A model generated the notes under the pieces. The model was not told where the DNA came from. It did no database searches and saw only the letters and a list, made by a program, of their open reading frames with translations. Positions 1 through 6,827 of a stretch of 11,090 nucleotides of DNA are shown here, piece after piece; the stretch's first letter is position 1, and the number at the start of each line of letters is the position of its first letter. The position numbers and the translations under genes were made by a program. Source of the DNA: JAGLHV01 sp023143305 [NCBI: Clostridia bacterium] (GTDB lineage Bacteria > CBDUZB01 > JAGLHV01); assembly GCA_030637025.1 (NCBI GenBank), contig DAOVVV010000053.1, positions 1 to 11,090 on the forward strand, in the 5' to 3' direction.

Positions 1-691
1 CTATAGGTGTTTGTTGTATAGAAGATTGCTGATCGAGAGCTTGTTGGACTATGCTTTGTTCATCAACGGGTTGTTCAACAGAAGGTTGTTCGGGAACAAT
101 TTGTTCTGTTGGTGTTTGTTGTATAGAAGATTGCTGATCAAGAGCTTGTTGGACTATGTTTTGCTCATCAACGGGTTGTTCAACAGAAAGTTGTTCGGGA
201 ATAATTTGTTCTGTTGGTGGGGGTTCTATATTATTTTGTTTATCAGCAGGTTGTTGGTCATCCGGTTGTTCATCAATGGGTAAAATAGATTCTAAGGCCT
301 CTTTGACCTGTTGTATGTGAGAAGAAAAGCTTTCTTTTTTTTGGATTGTTTCCGGCTCAAGTATTTGTTTTATTCTCTCTTCTCGTTCTTTTTCTATCAA
401 CAGTTCTTTTACTTCGGTAGTTGTTTCTGTTTGTTCTTCCGGTGTTTTTTCTTGAGTTCCAATGGTTGGGTCCGGATCTTGTACCAGTTTTTCTTCCAGA
501 TAATCTACGATTTTTTTTAGCTGATTTTCTATGGGAAGGACATCTTCCGGATCTTTGTTTTTAATTGCATTGTCTTTTGTAGGAGGTTTATAAAAGACTT
601 TTATTTCTTCCTGGTCTTTGATGTCATTAGCGTCATTGTTATTATTATCGTTATTATTATCGTTATTATTATCGTTATTATTATCGTCCAT
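1..691 (-). CDS. Gln/Glu/Pro-rich repeat protein, 5' part only (runs off left edge)
   Basis: An uninterrupted minus-strand reading frame runs from an ATG at 691 to the window edge, giving 230 codons with no stop, so the C-terminus is missing. I do not recognise the family. The N-terminus is an Asp/Asn microsatellite (DNNN repeated, about residues 2-19). A charged, probably partly helical stretch follows (about 20-135, with Lys/Glu-rich segments). From about residue 155 comes a low-complexity part built of 35-residue repeats rich in Gln, Glu, Pro and Val (units contain PTEQI.PEQ, VEQPVDEQ and QQALDQQSSIQQ). There is no signal peptide or membrane segment in the visible part, so it looks cytoplasmic and largely disordered. 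The composition is coherent as protein on this strand, whereas the opposite frames give Leu/Phe-rich nonsense. The ATG is chosen because no other usual start codon lies in frame between it and the Shine-Dalgarno sequence. Existence fairly sure, function unknown. Confidence 0.8.
   Translation of the reverse strand, partial: MDDNNNDNNNDNNNDNNNNDANDIKDQEEIKVFYKPPTKDNAIKNKDPEDVLPIENQLKKIVDYLEEKLVQDPDPTIGTQEKTPEEQTETTTEVKELLIEKEREERIKQILEPETIQKKESFSSHIQQVKEALESILPIDEQPDDQQPADKQNNIEPPPTEQIIPEQLSVEQPVDEQNIVQQALDQQSSIQQTPTEQIVPEQPSVEQPVDEQSIVQQALDQQSSIQQTPI
6..215 (-). repeat. Two tandem 105-bp coding repeats (35-aa unit)
   Basis: Positions 6-110 and 111-215 align without gaps with 5 differences in 105 bases (about 95% identity). 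At least two of the differences change an amino acid (Pro/Leu and Ser/Asn on the minus strand); others are silent. The period is a multiple of three, so copy-number change keeps the frame. A further copy appears to begin at the window edge (1-5), so the array probably continues outside. Confidence 0.9.
637..684 (-). repeat. 12-bp microsatellite encoding Asp-Asn-Asn-Asn
   Basis: Three exact plus-strand copies of cgttattattat (649-684) are preceded by one copy with a single change (637-648). On the minus strand they encode DNNN units at the very N-terminus of the repeat protein. The 12-bp unit allows slippage without frameshift. Confidence 0.9.
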
Positions 692-698
692 TTTTTTT

Positions 699-747
699 GT
701 ATACTTTAAAATAACAAATTTTAAACAGTATACTTTCCTCCTTTTTT
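699..747 (-). promoter_or_regulatory. Hairpin-bridged ribosome binding site of the repeat protein
   Basis: Read on the minus strand, a strong Shine-Dalgarno run (AAGGAGGAAA, 734-743) lies about 45 bases from the ATG at 691, too far for normal initiation. The bases between form a hairpin. Bases 733-727 pair with 699-705 (GTATACT/AGTATAC), and 724-718 pair with 706-712 (TTAAAAT/ATTTTAA), with a 2-base bulge and a TTGTT loop. With the 14-bp stem closed, only AAA plus AAAAAAA (10 bases) separate the Shine-Dalgarno core from the start codon, which is a workable distance. Hairpins of this sort are known in phage T4 genes 25 and 38. The pairing is seen directly; the function is inferred. Confidence 0.6.
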
Positions 748-815
748 AAAGTTTCCGGAAAACAGATATTTTAAAGACTAATATTTTATTAAATTAAATC
801 CAATAAGACAACATA

Positions 816-844
816 AATATACCATTCCTTTTCTATTTTGTCAA
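816..844 (-). promoter_or_regulatory. Sigma-70-type promoter with extended -10 for the repeat protein
   Basis: On the minus strand, TTGACA (844-839), a 17-base spacer and TATATT (821-816), with TGG directly before the -10 box (extended -10). Transcription would start near 809, giving a leader of about 118 bases that contains the palindrome at 752-761 and the structured ribosome binding site. Confidence 0.75.
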
Positions 845-1053
845 GAAAATCAAAGAGTATTTTAAAAAGATAAATATTATGATTTTTGAAGAAGGGTAAT
901 TGTTTTTTAACAGAGTTAGTTTGTATTGAATTTTAATGATAAGAAAAAAGAAATTGGCTAATCCAAAATAATTTATTTATAGAGGAAACGTGCTTAAAAA
1001 GTAAAAGCCGGAATAATTTTTGGGAATTAGATATTTCTTAAGAGGAAAAGTAA

Positions 1054-1082
1054 TTGACAAGCATTAAATTTTATGTTAATTT
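1054..1082 (+). promoter_or_regulatory. Putative promoter upstream of dusB
   Basis: TTGACA (1054-1059), 17 bases, then TAATTT (1077-1082) preceded by TGT. The ten bases ATGTTAATTT recur at the same spacing in the promoter at 3278-3306, which supports a real signal. A transcript from here would carry a leader of about 200 bases ending in the terminator at 1250-1290. Confidence 0.5.
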
Positions 1083-1249
1083 ATAAAAAAAATAAAAGGC
1101 AGCTGGACATTTAAAGACTAAAAATTAAGTATAATTGTCTTTTAAAGTGTTTCTTTAGGTTATAAAAATAATTCTGTACAAGAAAAAGGTATTTTGATTG
1201 CGAAAATATTTATTTAAAGGAAAAAAAAGAATAAAAAAATTAATTTAGT

Positions 1250-1290
1250 ATCCAGAGATTTTAGAAAAAATCTTTGGATTTTTTCTTTTT
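1250..1290 (+). terminator. Intrinsic terminator just ahead of dusB (possible attenuator)
   Basis: ATCCAGAGATTTT (1250-1262) pairs with AAAATCTTTGGAT (1267-1279) as a 13-bp stem with one G-U pair and an AGAA loop. It is followed by a T-rich tract (1279-1290). It ends 5 bases before the dusB Shine-Dalgarno sequence. No plus-strand gene lies upstream in the window, so it either ends a leader/small RNA begun near 1089 or attenuates dusB. Confidence 0.75.
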
Positions 1291-1308
1291 AATTAAGGGA
1301 TAAATAAT

Positions 1309-2274
1309 ATGTCTGAATTTAAAATAGGTAAACTTACGCTTAAAAACAATGTGCTTTTATCTCCGTTGGCAGGAATTTCAGATTTACCTTTTAGAATAAT
1401 AAACCGCCAATTTGGTTGTCAATTTGCTTTTACCGAAATGGTTGATGCCGCTTCCATTAAATATCGCAAAGGGGTAAAAATTTGCAAGCTGGAGACAATT
1501 CCGGAAGATAGCCCCTTAGGAAGTCAATTGTTAGGACAGGATGCCGGGATAATGCTGGAAGGGGCTTTATTTCTTCAAGACCGGGGAATAGATTTGATTG
1601 AAGTGAATGCTTCTTGTCCGGCGAGGAAGGTAATTAAAAAAAAAGCCGGTGCTTTTTTAATGAAAAACACAGGAAGATTAAAAGAGATATTAAAATTATT
1701 GGCTAAAAATCTTAAAGTACCGCTTACCCTGAAAATTAGAACCGGGTGGGATGATAACAGCCTTAATGCTGTAGAAGTTGCATTATTAGCCGAAGATTGT
1801 GGAATTGATGCTTTAGTTATTCACGGGCGCCATTGCCGGCAAGGACATCAGGGCCCGGTCAATTATGCATTGATTAAAGCAGTTAAAGAACGGTTAAGTA
1901 TTCCGGTAATTGGTAATGGAGGAATATGGTGCGGGAGAGATGCTCTGTTGATGTTTGAGCAAACCGGTTGTGATGGGATAATGATTGCCCGTGGTGCACT
2001 GGGAAATCCATGGATATTTAAAGAAATAGATGTTTTTTTAAGTCAGGGAATAATTTTACCCCGGCCAGGCTGGGATAAGGTAAAGGATACGCTAATTCAA
2101 CATTTGCATTTTTTAATTAATAAAGACGGGGTCCCTTTGGCTATTATTAAAATGAGAAAATTTTTTCGGTATTATCTTAAAAACCTTTCGGGAAGAAAAA
2201 AAATAGTTTCTCTCCTGGATAAAGCTAAATCAGAAGAAGAAGTAATTAGCATGCTTAATTCTCTGCAGGATTAA
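1309..2274 (+). CDS. dusB: tRNA-dihydrouridine synthase (DusB-like)
   Basis: FMN-dependent, NADPH-using enzyme that reduces specific uridines of tRNA to dihydrouridine in the cytoplasm. The 321-residue length is normal. The TIM-barrel begins with the family's PLAGISDLPFR (19-29). The catalytic cysteine is C103 in NASCPARKV, where it serves as general acid. KIRTGW (142-147) and IHGR (171-174) match the flavin/substrate-contacting segments. GNGGIW (202-207) and ARGALGNPW (227-235) are the phosphate-binding strands typical of DusB-type proteins. The C-terminal helical domain (about 245-321) is present. The ATG is preceded by AAGGGA at 8 bases. An intrinsic terminator sits directly upstream, so expression may be attenuated. 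The gene precedes a sigma factor gene by 77 bases and could share its transcript. Family assignment is firm; the exact tRNA position modified cannot be read from sequence. Confidence 0.95.
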   Translation: MSEFKIGKLTLKNNVLLSPLAGISDLPFRIINRQFGCQFAFTEMVDAASIKYRKGVKICKLETIPEDSPLGSQLLGQDAGIMLEGALFLQDRGIDLIEVNASCPARKVIKKKAGAFLMKNTGRLKEILKLLAKNLKVPLTLKIRTGWDDNSLNAVEVALLAEDCGIDALVIHGRHCRQGHQGPVNYALIKAVKERLSIPVIGNGGIWCGRDALLMFEQTGCDGIMIARGALGNPWIFKEIDVFLSQGIILPRPGWDKVKDTLIQHLHFLINKDGVPLAIIKMRKFFRYYLKNLSGRKKIVSLLDKAKSEEEVISMLNSLQD

Positions 2275-2282
2275 AAGGTTAT

Positions 2283-2342
2283 ATGAAATTTATTATAAAA
2301 AATGTTGAATCGGGAAATATACTTTTGCATCTAAATAACTGA
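2283..2342 (+). CDS. Possible 19-codon leader peptide before the sigma factor
   Basis: An ATG at 2283 opens a 19-codon frame (MKFIIKNVESGNILLHLNN) with AAAAGG 4 bases upstream. It ends at a TGA (2340-2342) that overlaps the GAGGGG Shine-Dalgarno sequence of the sigma factor gene. That layout would allow translational coupling. The peptide resembles nothing I know and the Shine-Dalgarno spacing is short, so it may be chance. Confidence 0.3.
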   Translation: MKFIIKNVESGNILLHLNN

Positions 2343-2351
2343 GGGGAAAAA

Positions 2352-2939
2352 ATGGTTGCAGATAAACAATTTTTAATTAAAAAATCCCAGGCAGGAGATT
2401 TACTTGCTTTTGAAGAATTAGTTAAGCGCTACGAAAAAAAGATTTATAATCTCGCCTGCCGGATAATGGGTAATCAGGAAGAAGCAAGCGATATTCTTCA
2501 GGAAACTTTTTTACAAGCTTTTCGTAAACTGGCAAGTTTTAGGGGAGAAGCTGATTTTTCTACCTGGCTATACCGTATAGCGGTTAATCTTTGTTTTATG
2601 AAAAAACGAAAGGGTAAAAAAATGAAAGTTTTTTCTCTGGATGCGCCTATTTTAACGGATACGGGGGATTTAAAAAAGGAAATTCCTGATAATTGGTCAA
2701 AAAACCCTTTAGCTTCTTTGGAGAACAAAGAATTAAAAGAGTATTTAAATAAAGCAATAAATCAACTTTCTCCGGAATATAAAACAGTATTTATCTTGCG
2801 GGATGTAGATAAATTATCTAACACGCAGGTGGCTAAAATTTTAAAGCTTTCCCTTTCTGCGGTTAAATCCCGTGTACATCGAGCGCGTTCTTTTTTACGG
2901 CATAAAATTTCATCGTATTTTAAAGAACATAAGGAGTGA
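2352..2939 (+). CDS. ECF-type RNA polymerase sigma factor (sigma-70 family, RpoE/SigW-like)
   Basis: Alternative sigma factor that directs RNA polymerase to a stress or envelope regulon. At 195 residues it has only the two ECF domains. Sigma2 (about 8-80) contains DILQETFLQAFRKL and the -10-binding segment FSTWLYRIAVNLC. Sigma4 (about 135-190) contains LSPEYKTVFILRDVDKLSNT and the helix-turn-helix VAKILKLSLSAVKSRVHRAR that reads the -35 element. A charged, Lys-rich linker of about 50 residues separates them. The ATG has GAGG 7 bases upstream. The gene ends 6 bases before a small zinc-binding anti-sigma gene, the classic pairing. I could not identify a self-regulated ECF promoter upstream, so its target motif is unknown. 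Family certain, stimulus unknown. Confidence 0.95.
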   Translation: MVADKQFLIKKSQAGDLLAFEELVKRYEKKIYNLACRIMGNQEEASDILQETFLQAFRKLASFRGEADFSTWLYRIAVNLCFMKKRKGKKMKVFSLDAPILTDTGDLKKEIPDNWSKNPLASLENKELKEYLNKAINQLSPEYKTVFILRDVDKLSNTQVAKILKLSLSAVKSRVHRARSFLRHKISSYFKEHKE

Positions 2940-2945
2940 AAATCA

Positions 2946-3185
2946 ATGGATTGTGAGGAATTATTTTTTATTTTATCCGATTACTTTGATCAGGAATTGG
3001 AAATGGAACTTTATGATGAAATGGAGGAACATATAAAGACTTGTTGTTATTGTGAGTTTTTGTTTGATACCTTTAGTAAAACACTGGAACTTTGTTCTGA
3101 GATGGAACAATTAGAAGTTTCGCCGGAAGTTCATTTAAGAATTATACAATTAATTCGTATAGAAATAGAAAATGACACAAGGTAA
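2946..3185 (+). CDS. Small soluble zinc-finger anti-sigma factor (ZAS type)
   Basis: A protein of 79 residues directly after the ECF sigma gene, which it probably binds and holds inactive. It has the anti-sigma zinc motif H29-x3-C33-x2-C36, with C3 placed 25 residues earlier as the likely fourth ligand, as in the RsrA/ChrR-type ZAS fold. Hydrophobic segments are short and there is no transmembrane helix, so unlike RsiW-type anti-sigmas it should act in the cytoplasm. Known soluble ZAS proteins often sense redox or metal stress through these thiols, but that is inference here. Extra cysteines (C34, and another at about residue 50) could join a disulfide switch. AAGGAG overlaps the end of the sigma gene, indicating coupled translation. 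No second domain follows, so it is a minimal anti-sigma. Confidence 0.85.
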   Translation: MDCEELFFILSDYFDQELEMELYDEMEEHIKTCCYCEFLFDTFSKTLELCSEMEQLEVSPEVHLRIIQLIRIEIENDTR

Positions 3186-3277
3186 ATCTTTTTTTAAAAA
3201 ATACATCTAATATAAGTTAACCGCCTTAAGCAATTTCACTTTATTTTTGTTCTACCTTACACCAAAAAATTTCATTA

Positions 3278-3306
3278 TTGACTTTCTGTTGTTTTGATGT
3301 TAATTT
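3278..3306 (+). promoter_or_regulatory. Putative promoter of the TPR lipoprotein gene
   Basis: TTGACT (3278-3283), 17 bases, then TAATTT (3301-3306) preceded by TGT (extended -10). The -10 region ATGTTAATTT and its spacing match those of the promoter at 1054-1082. The predicted leader is about 35 bases. Confidence 0.55.
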
Positions 3307-3348
3307 TTTTATATAAAGGCTTGCTTTTTAAATAGGGAGAAAAAACAA

Positions 3349-4431
3349 ATGGTTTTTTCTAAAACAGCAGTAGTTTTAATCGGTATTAGTTTTTTATGCA
3401 GTTGTACGTCATCACAAAATAATAAAGAAATAAAAGAGAATAAGGAAGTAGTAAAAGTTAATCCCAATAAGGCGGAATTGCATTATATTTGTGGGGTGGG
3501 TTATCATAAGAAAGGATTATATGATAAAGCGATAAAGGAGTTTAAAGAAGCCATAAGGATAAATCCGGATTATGTAAATGCTCATGAAAATCTTAAGGTG
3601 GTTTGTGAGGAGAAGCTTTTATATAATAGAGCAATAGAAGAATTCAAAGAAACAATAAAAAATAATCCTTACGATGCAGACTCACATTTCGGTCTGGGAA
3701 TTGTTTATGAAGGGGGAGGGTTGTATAATAAAGCGATAAAAGAATATAGAAAGGTTATAAAGATAAATTATAATCATGCGGAGGCACATTATAATCTTGG
3801 GGTGGTTTATTATAAAAAAGGATTATATAGTAAAGCGATAAAAGAATATAGAGCGGTTATAAAAATAAGTTACAATTATGAGAAGGTACATTATAATCTT
3901 GGGATGGTTTATAAAAAGAAAGGTTTGTATAATAAGGCGATAAGGGAGTTTAAAGAGGCTCTAAGGATAAATCCCAATTATACAAAGATTCATAGTGATA
4001 TGGGGGATGTTTATGAAAAGAAAGGTTTATATGATAAAGCGATAAGGGAATATAAAAAGGTGGTGAGTTTGAATCCTGATTGTGCGGAAGCGCATTGTGG
4101 TCTTGGAGTAGCTTATGAAGGGAAGCGTTTGTATGATAAGGCGATAGAAGAGTTTAAAAAAGCGATAAGGATAAAGCCGTATTATGCAGATGCCTACAAT
4201 CGCCTTGAGGTGGTGTATAGTAAGAAAGTTTTGCAGGATAAGGAGATATGGGAATATAAAGAAGAGATAAGGATAAAACCTGATAATGCGGGAGCGCATT
4301 ATAATCTTGGGGTTAGGTATTCAATTTTAGGTAAGCGAAAAAAAGCTATGGATGAATACAACACATTGGAAAAATTAGATAAAAAATTAGCCAATAGGCT
4401 TTTAGATAAAATTAACAAAATTACGGATTAA
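3349..4431 (+). CDS. TPR-repeat lipoprotein
   Basis: Predicted envelope lipoprotein made almost entirely of tetratricopeptide repeats, a protein-protein interaction scaffold. Residues 1-18 form a signal peptide with the lipobox L16-C17-S18-C19. Lipidation is expected at C19, followed by Thr, so there is no Asp retention signal and outer-membrane sorting is plausible in a diderm. After a short polar linker (20-41) come about nine 34-residue TPR units from about 42 to 347, with the recurring pattern A..HYNLG.VY.KKGLY.KAI.E(F/Y)K.AI.INP. One unit (about 280-313) is degenerate at VLQDKEIWEYKE. The units are similar at DNA level, suggesting growth by internal duplication. It sits alone, with its own promoter upstream and terminator downstream. 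GGGAGA lies 8 bases before the ATG. Partner and role (for example pilus, secretion or assembly scaffold) cannot be told from sequence. Confidence 0.88.
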   Translation: MVFSKTAVVLIGISFLCSCTSSQNNKEIKENKEVVKVNPNKAELHYICGVGYHKKGLYDKAIKEFKEAIRINPDYVNAHENLKVVCEEKLLYNRAIEEFKETIKNNPYDADSHFGLGIVYEGGGLYNKAIKEYRKVIKINYNHAEAHYNLGVVYYKKGLYSKAIKEYRAVIKISYNYEKVHYNLGMVYKKKGLYNKAIREFKEALRINPNYTKIHSDMGDVYEKKGLYDKAIREYKKVVSLNPDCAEAHCGLGVAYEGKRLYDKAIEEFKKAIRIKPYYADAYNRLEVVYSKKVLQDKEIWEYKEEIRIKPDNAGAHYNLGVRYSILGKRKKAMDEYNTLEKLDKKLANRLLDKINKITD

Positions 4432-4452
4432 CCAAAAAATAATTTAAAAACG

Positions 4453-4504
4453 TAGGAAGAAAAAATTCCTATTACCAAATGATTTGCCCTTTGTTAAAGA
4501 GCAA
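4453..4504 (+). other. Two small hairpins in the 3' region of the TPR gene
   Basis: TAGGAA (4453-4458) pairs with TTCCTA (4466-4471). TTGC-C-CTTT (4484-4492) pairs with AAAG-A-GCAA (4496-4504) with one mismatch. They stand directly before the terminator at 4507, giving a row of three hairpins. The rest of the 309-base gap (4432-4740) holds that terminator and the hppA promoter, and nothing else I can name. Confidence 0.4.
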
Positions 4505-4506
4505 GG

Positions 4507-4544
4507 AATACTTTAACCAATAAGTTTAATTGGTTAGTATTTTT
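4507..4544 (+). terminator. Intrinsic terminator after the TPR lipoprotein gene
   Basis: AATACT (4507-4512) and AACCAAT (4515-4521), with a 2-base TT bulge between, pair with ATTGGTT (4529-4535) and AGTATT (4536-4541). The loop is 7 bases and a T-run ends at 4544. The stem is AT-rich and the T-run short, so termination may be moderate. Confidence 0.6.
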
Positions 4545-4631
4545 ACAAGATTACTGCCAAAAATAACTCTCCTATATGTTAATCAAAGAAACTAAATATT
4601 GAGCAAAATAATTTTTTAGTTTAGAATATTC

Positions 4632-4661
4632 TTTACTTTTTAAATAAGTTTATGTTATATT
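4632..4661 (+). promoter_or_regulatory. Putative promoter of hppA
   Basis: TTTACT (4632-4637), 18 bases, then TATATT (4656-4661) preceded by TGT (extended -10). It lies after the TPR terminator and about 80 bases before the hppA start, leaving a leader of roughly 70 bases. Confidence 0.45.
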
Positions 4662-4740
4662 AATCAGAATTAATCTGGGGATTGCTTTTTTAGTGAACCG
4701 GGAAAAAATAAAAAATAAAGAAAAGGATAGGTGAAAAATT

Positions 4741-6699
4741 ATGAACAGTTTGATTTTTCCGATTGTAGTAGGGTTCTTAGGGCTTTTATTTGCTGGGTGG
4801 ACATATTTGACGGTAAAGAAGAAGAATGAAGGTTCGGAAAAAATGAAAGAAATTGCTGAAGAGATTCATTTAGGAGCGATGGTGTTTTTGCGCAGGGAGT
4901 ATAAAATCATTGGTTTTTTTATTGTTTTGGTATTTATTGTTTTGAGTGTTTTTTTAAGTTTTTGGACCGGGATGGCGTATCTTTTAGGTGCGGGTTGTTC
5001 GATGTTAGCCGGTTTTTTGGGTATGCAGGCAGCGACCAGATCCAGTAGTCGTACCTGCCAGGGAGCTGTTACCGGAAAAATATCGGAAGCATTAAATATT
5101 GCTTTTTGCGGCGGTTCGGTAATGGGAATATCTGTAGCAGCTTTAGGTTTGATTGGTTTAGGTTTTACTTATATTTTAACTAAGAATCCGCTTATAATTA
5201 ACGGATTTGCCATGGGTGCCAGTTCTATTGCTCTTTTTGCCCGTGTAGGCGGTGGAATTTATACCAAAAGCGCGGATGTAGGAGCGGATTTAGTAGGTAA
5301 AGTGGAAGCGGGTATACCCGAAGATGATCCGCGTAATCCGGGAGTTATTGCTGATAATGTCGGAGATTGTGTGGGAGATACAGCCGGGATGGGAGCGGAT
5401 TTATTTGAGTCTTACGTCGGTTCGGTAATTGCTACTATGGCTATCGGGGCTACTCTGGCCAACCCTTTAAAATGGATGTCTTTACCCTTGTTTCTAATTA
5501 CTATCGGATTAGTTGCTTCGGTTTGTGGAATACTGTCTTTAAAAATTTTAAAGAATATAAAACCGCAATTAGCTCTCAGATATGCCACTTATATAGGGGG
5601 AGTTCTTTTTCTGCTGGGTGCCTATTTTATAATCGCTAAAACTTTTTCTTCGCTAAATTTATTTTGGGCTGTTTTAACCGGATTGGTTGCCGGAATGTTG
5701 ATTGGATTAGAAAGTGAATATTTTACCAGCGGCCCTCCTATAAAAAATATTGCTAAAAGTTGTCAATCCGGAGCGGCAACAAATATTATTACCGGTTTAG
5801 CCGTGGGTTTTGAAAGTACAATATTACCTGTTTTAACTATAAGTTTGGCTATTTATATTGCTTATTTTTTTGGAGGACTTTATGGTATTGGTATTGCCAG
5901 TGTAGGTATGCTGGCTACTATCGGTATAGTAATGTCTACTGATTCCTATGGCCCGATTGCCGATAATGCCGGAGGAATTGCCCAAATGTCCAAGCAGGGA
6001 CCGGAAGTAAGAAAAATTACCGATGAGCTGGATTCTTTAGGTAATACTACCGCTGCTGTAGGTAAAGGGTTTGCTATTGGTTCTGCGGCTCTTACTTCTT
6101 TAGCGTTGTTTTCTGCTTATCAGCGTACGGCGAATCTGTCGGTGATAAATTTAACCAATACTACGACGGTTATCGGCTTATTGTTAGGGGGGTTAATGCC
6201 CTTTATTATGGCCGCTTTAACCTTGAAAGCCGTAGGCAGGGCTGCTAACAAAATGGTAATAGAAATCAGGCGGCAATTTCGGGAAATTGTAGGTTTAATG
6301 GATGGAAAGGCAAAACCGGATACAAAAAGGTGTGTTGATATTGTTACCACCGGTGCACTTAAAGAAATGATATTGCCCGGATTGATTGCTTTACTTGCTC
6401 CTTTAGTAGTTGGTTTTGTTATGGGAAAAGAAGCCCTGGGCGGATTCTTGGCGGGGGCGACTACCTGTGGTGTTTTATTAGGCATAATGATGAGTAATGG
6501 AGGAGCTTGCTGGGATAATGCTAAAAAATGGATTGAGGAAGGAAATATGGGAGGAAAGGGTACACCGACTCATGCGGCAGCGGTGGTTGGGGATACAGTA
6601 GGAGATCCTTTTAAAGATACCTCCGGACCATCTATGAATATTTTAATAAAATTAATGGCCATAGTATCTTTGGTTTTTGTCCCTCTTTTTAGTAAATAA
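4741..6699 (+). CDS. hppA: Membrane-bound ion-translocating pyrophosphatase, K+-dependent, Na+-type signature
   Basis: Integral membrane pump that hydrolyses cytoplasmic pyrophosphate to phosphate and exports a cation. At 652 residues with about 16 hydrophobic segments it is full length. The catalytic face is complete: [11 protein letters not shown] (179-189), [20 protein letters not shown] (194-213), the [18 protein letters not shown] block (399-416) and the C-terminal [17 protein letters not shown] block. In [19 protein letters not shown] (434-452), A438 and G441 occupy the positions where K+-independent enzymes have Lys and Thr, so it should need K+. Glu223 in DLFESY is placed as in Na+-pumping family members, whereas plant H+-pumps carry the acidic residue about one turn later (SYAESS). 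I therefore infer Na+ (or mixed Na+/H+) transport. AGGTGA precedes the ATG by 6 bases. Family is certain; ion choice needs assay. Confidence 0.95.
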   Translation: MNSLIFPIVVGFLGLLFAGWTYLTVKKKNEGSEKMKEIAEEIHLGAMVFLRREYKIIGFFIVLVFIVLSVFLSFWTGMAYLLGAGCSMLAGFLGMQAATRSSSRTCQGAVTGKISEALNIAFCGGSVMGISVAALGLIGLGFTYILTKNPLIINGFAMGASSIALFARVGGGIYTKSADVGADLVGKVEAGIPEDDPRNPGVIADNVGDCVGDTAGMGADLFESYVGSVIATMAIGATLANPLKWMSLPLFLITIGLVASVCGILSLKILKNIKPQLALRYATYIGGVLFLLGAYFIIAKTFSSLNLFWAVLTGLVAGMLIGLESEYFTSGPPIKNIAKSCQSGAATNIITGLAVGFESTILPVLTISLAIYIAYFFGGLYGIGIASVGMLATIGIVMSTDSYGPIADNAGGIAQMSKQGPEVRKITDELDSLGNTTAAVGKGFAIGSAALTSLALFSAYQRTANLSVINLTNTTTVIGLLLGGLMPFIMAALTLKAVGRAANKMVIEIRRQFREIVGLMDGKAKPDTKRCVDIVTTGALKEMILPGLIALLAPLVVGFVMGKEALGGFLAGATTCGVLLGIMMSNGGACWDNAKKWIEEGNMGGKGTPTHAAAVVGDTVGDPFKDTSGPSMNILIKLMAIVSLVFVPLFSK

Positions 6700-6722
6700 A
6701 GTTTTTAAATTTAGACTTTATT
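6695..6722 (+). terminator. Weak hairpin at the hppA stop codon
   Basis: AATAAAGT (6695-6702) pairs perfectly with ACTTTATT (6715-6722) around a 12-base loop. No T-run follows, so it is a poor terminator, and readthrough to the NifX-like gene is possible. Confidence 0.25.
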
Positions 6723-6770
6723 GGTTAATAAACAGAAAAAAACAGTGAATGGATAATAATTTTTATAGAA

Positions 6771-6798
6771 TTAACAGAAGGCTTAATTTGTGTAAGAT
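6771..6798 (+). promoter_or_regulatory. Weak candidate promoter for the NifX-like gene
   Basis: TTAACA (6771-6776), 16 bases, then TAAGAT (6793-6798). Both boxes deviate from consensus. The alternative is readthrough from hppA. Confidence 0.25.
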
Positions 6799-6827
6799 AA
6801 AAATAAAATTTCGGAGGGAATAAATAA

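Larger units (their letters stand above)
692..1308. other. Divergent intergenic region, 617 bases
   Basis: No credible protein gene lies here. The region holds the minus-strand promoter and structured leader of the repeat protein, a perfect 10-bp palindrome TTTCCGGAAA at 752-761 in that leader (possible operator or RNA hairpin), and a plus-strand promoter near 1054. It also has an imperfect dyad in which ACATTTAAAGAC (about 1107) faces GTCTTTTAAAGTGT (about 1137), and the terminator before dusB. I looked for tRNA-like and 6S-like folds and saw none. The stretch from about 850 to 1050 shows nothing I can interpret. Confidence 0.6.

Noticed and set aside
11-520. Two plus-strand open frames of 90 and 69 codons, Leu/Phe-rich
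   Set aside because: They are antisense shadows of the minus-strand repeat protein. They have odd composition and no Shine-Dalgarno, while the minus frame is open for 230 codons with a promoter.
1089-1290. 6S RNA as the identity of the roughly 200-base leader
   Set aside because: The 5' and 3' ends do not pair into a long closing stem with a central bubble, so the 6S fold is not supported.
2498-2728. Minus-strand frame of 76 codons inside the sigma factor gene
   Set aside because: The sigma factor is certain, and this frame has no independent support.
3349-4431. CRISPR-like or satellite repeat because of the regular 102-base periodicity
   Set aside because: The periodicity comes from 34-residue TPR units in one open frame.
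6120-6485. Minus-strand frame of 121 codons inside hppA
   Set aside because: Shadow of a well-conserved membrane protein gene, with no ribosome binding site or known motifs.
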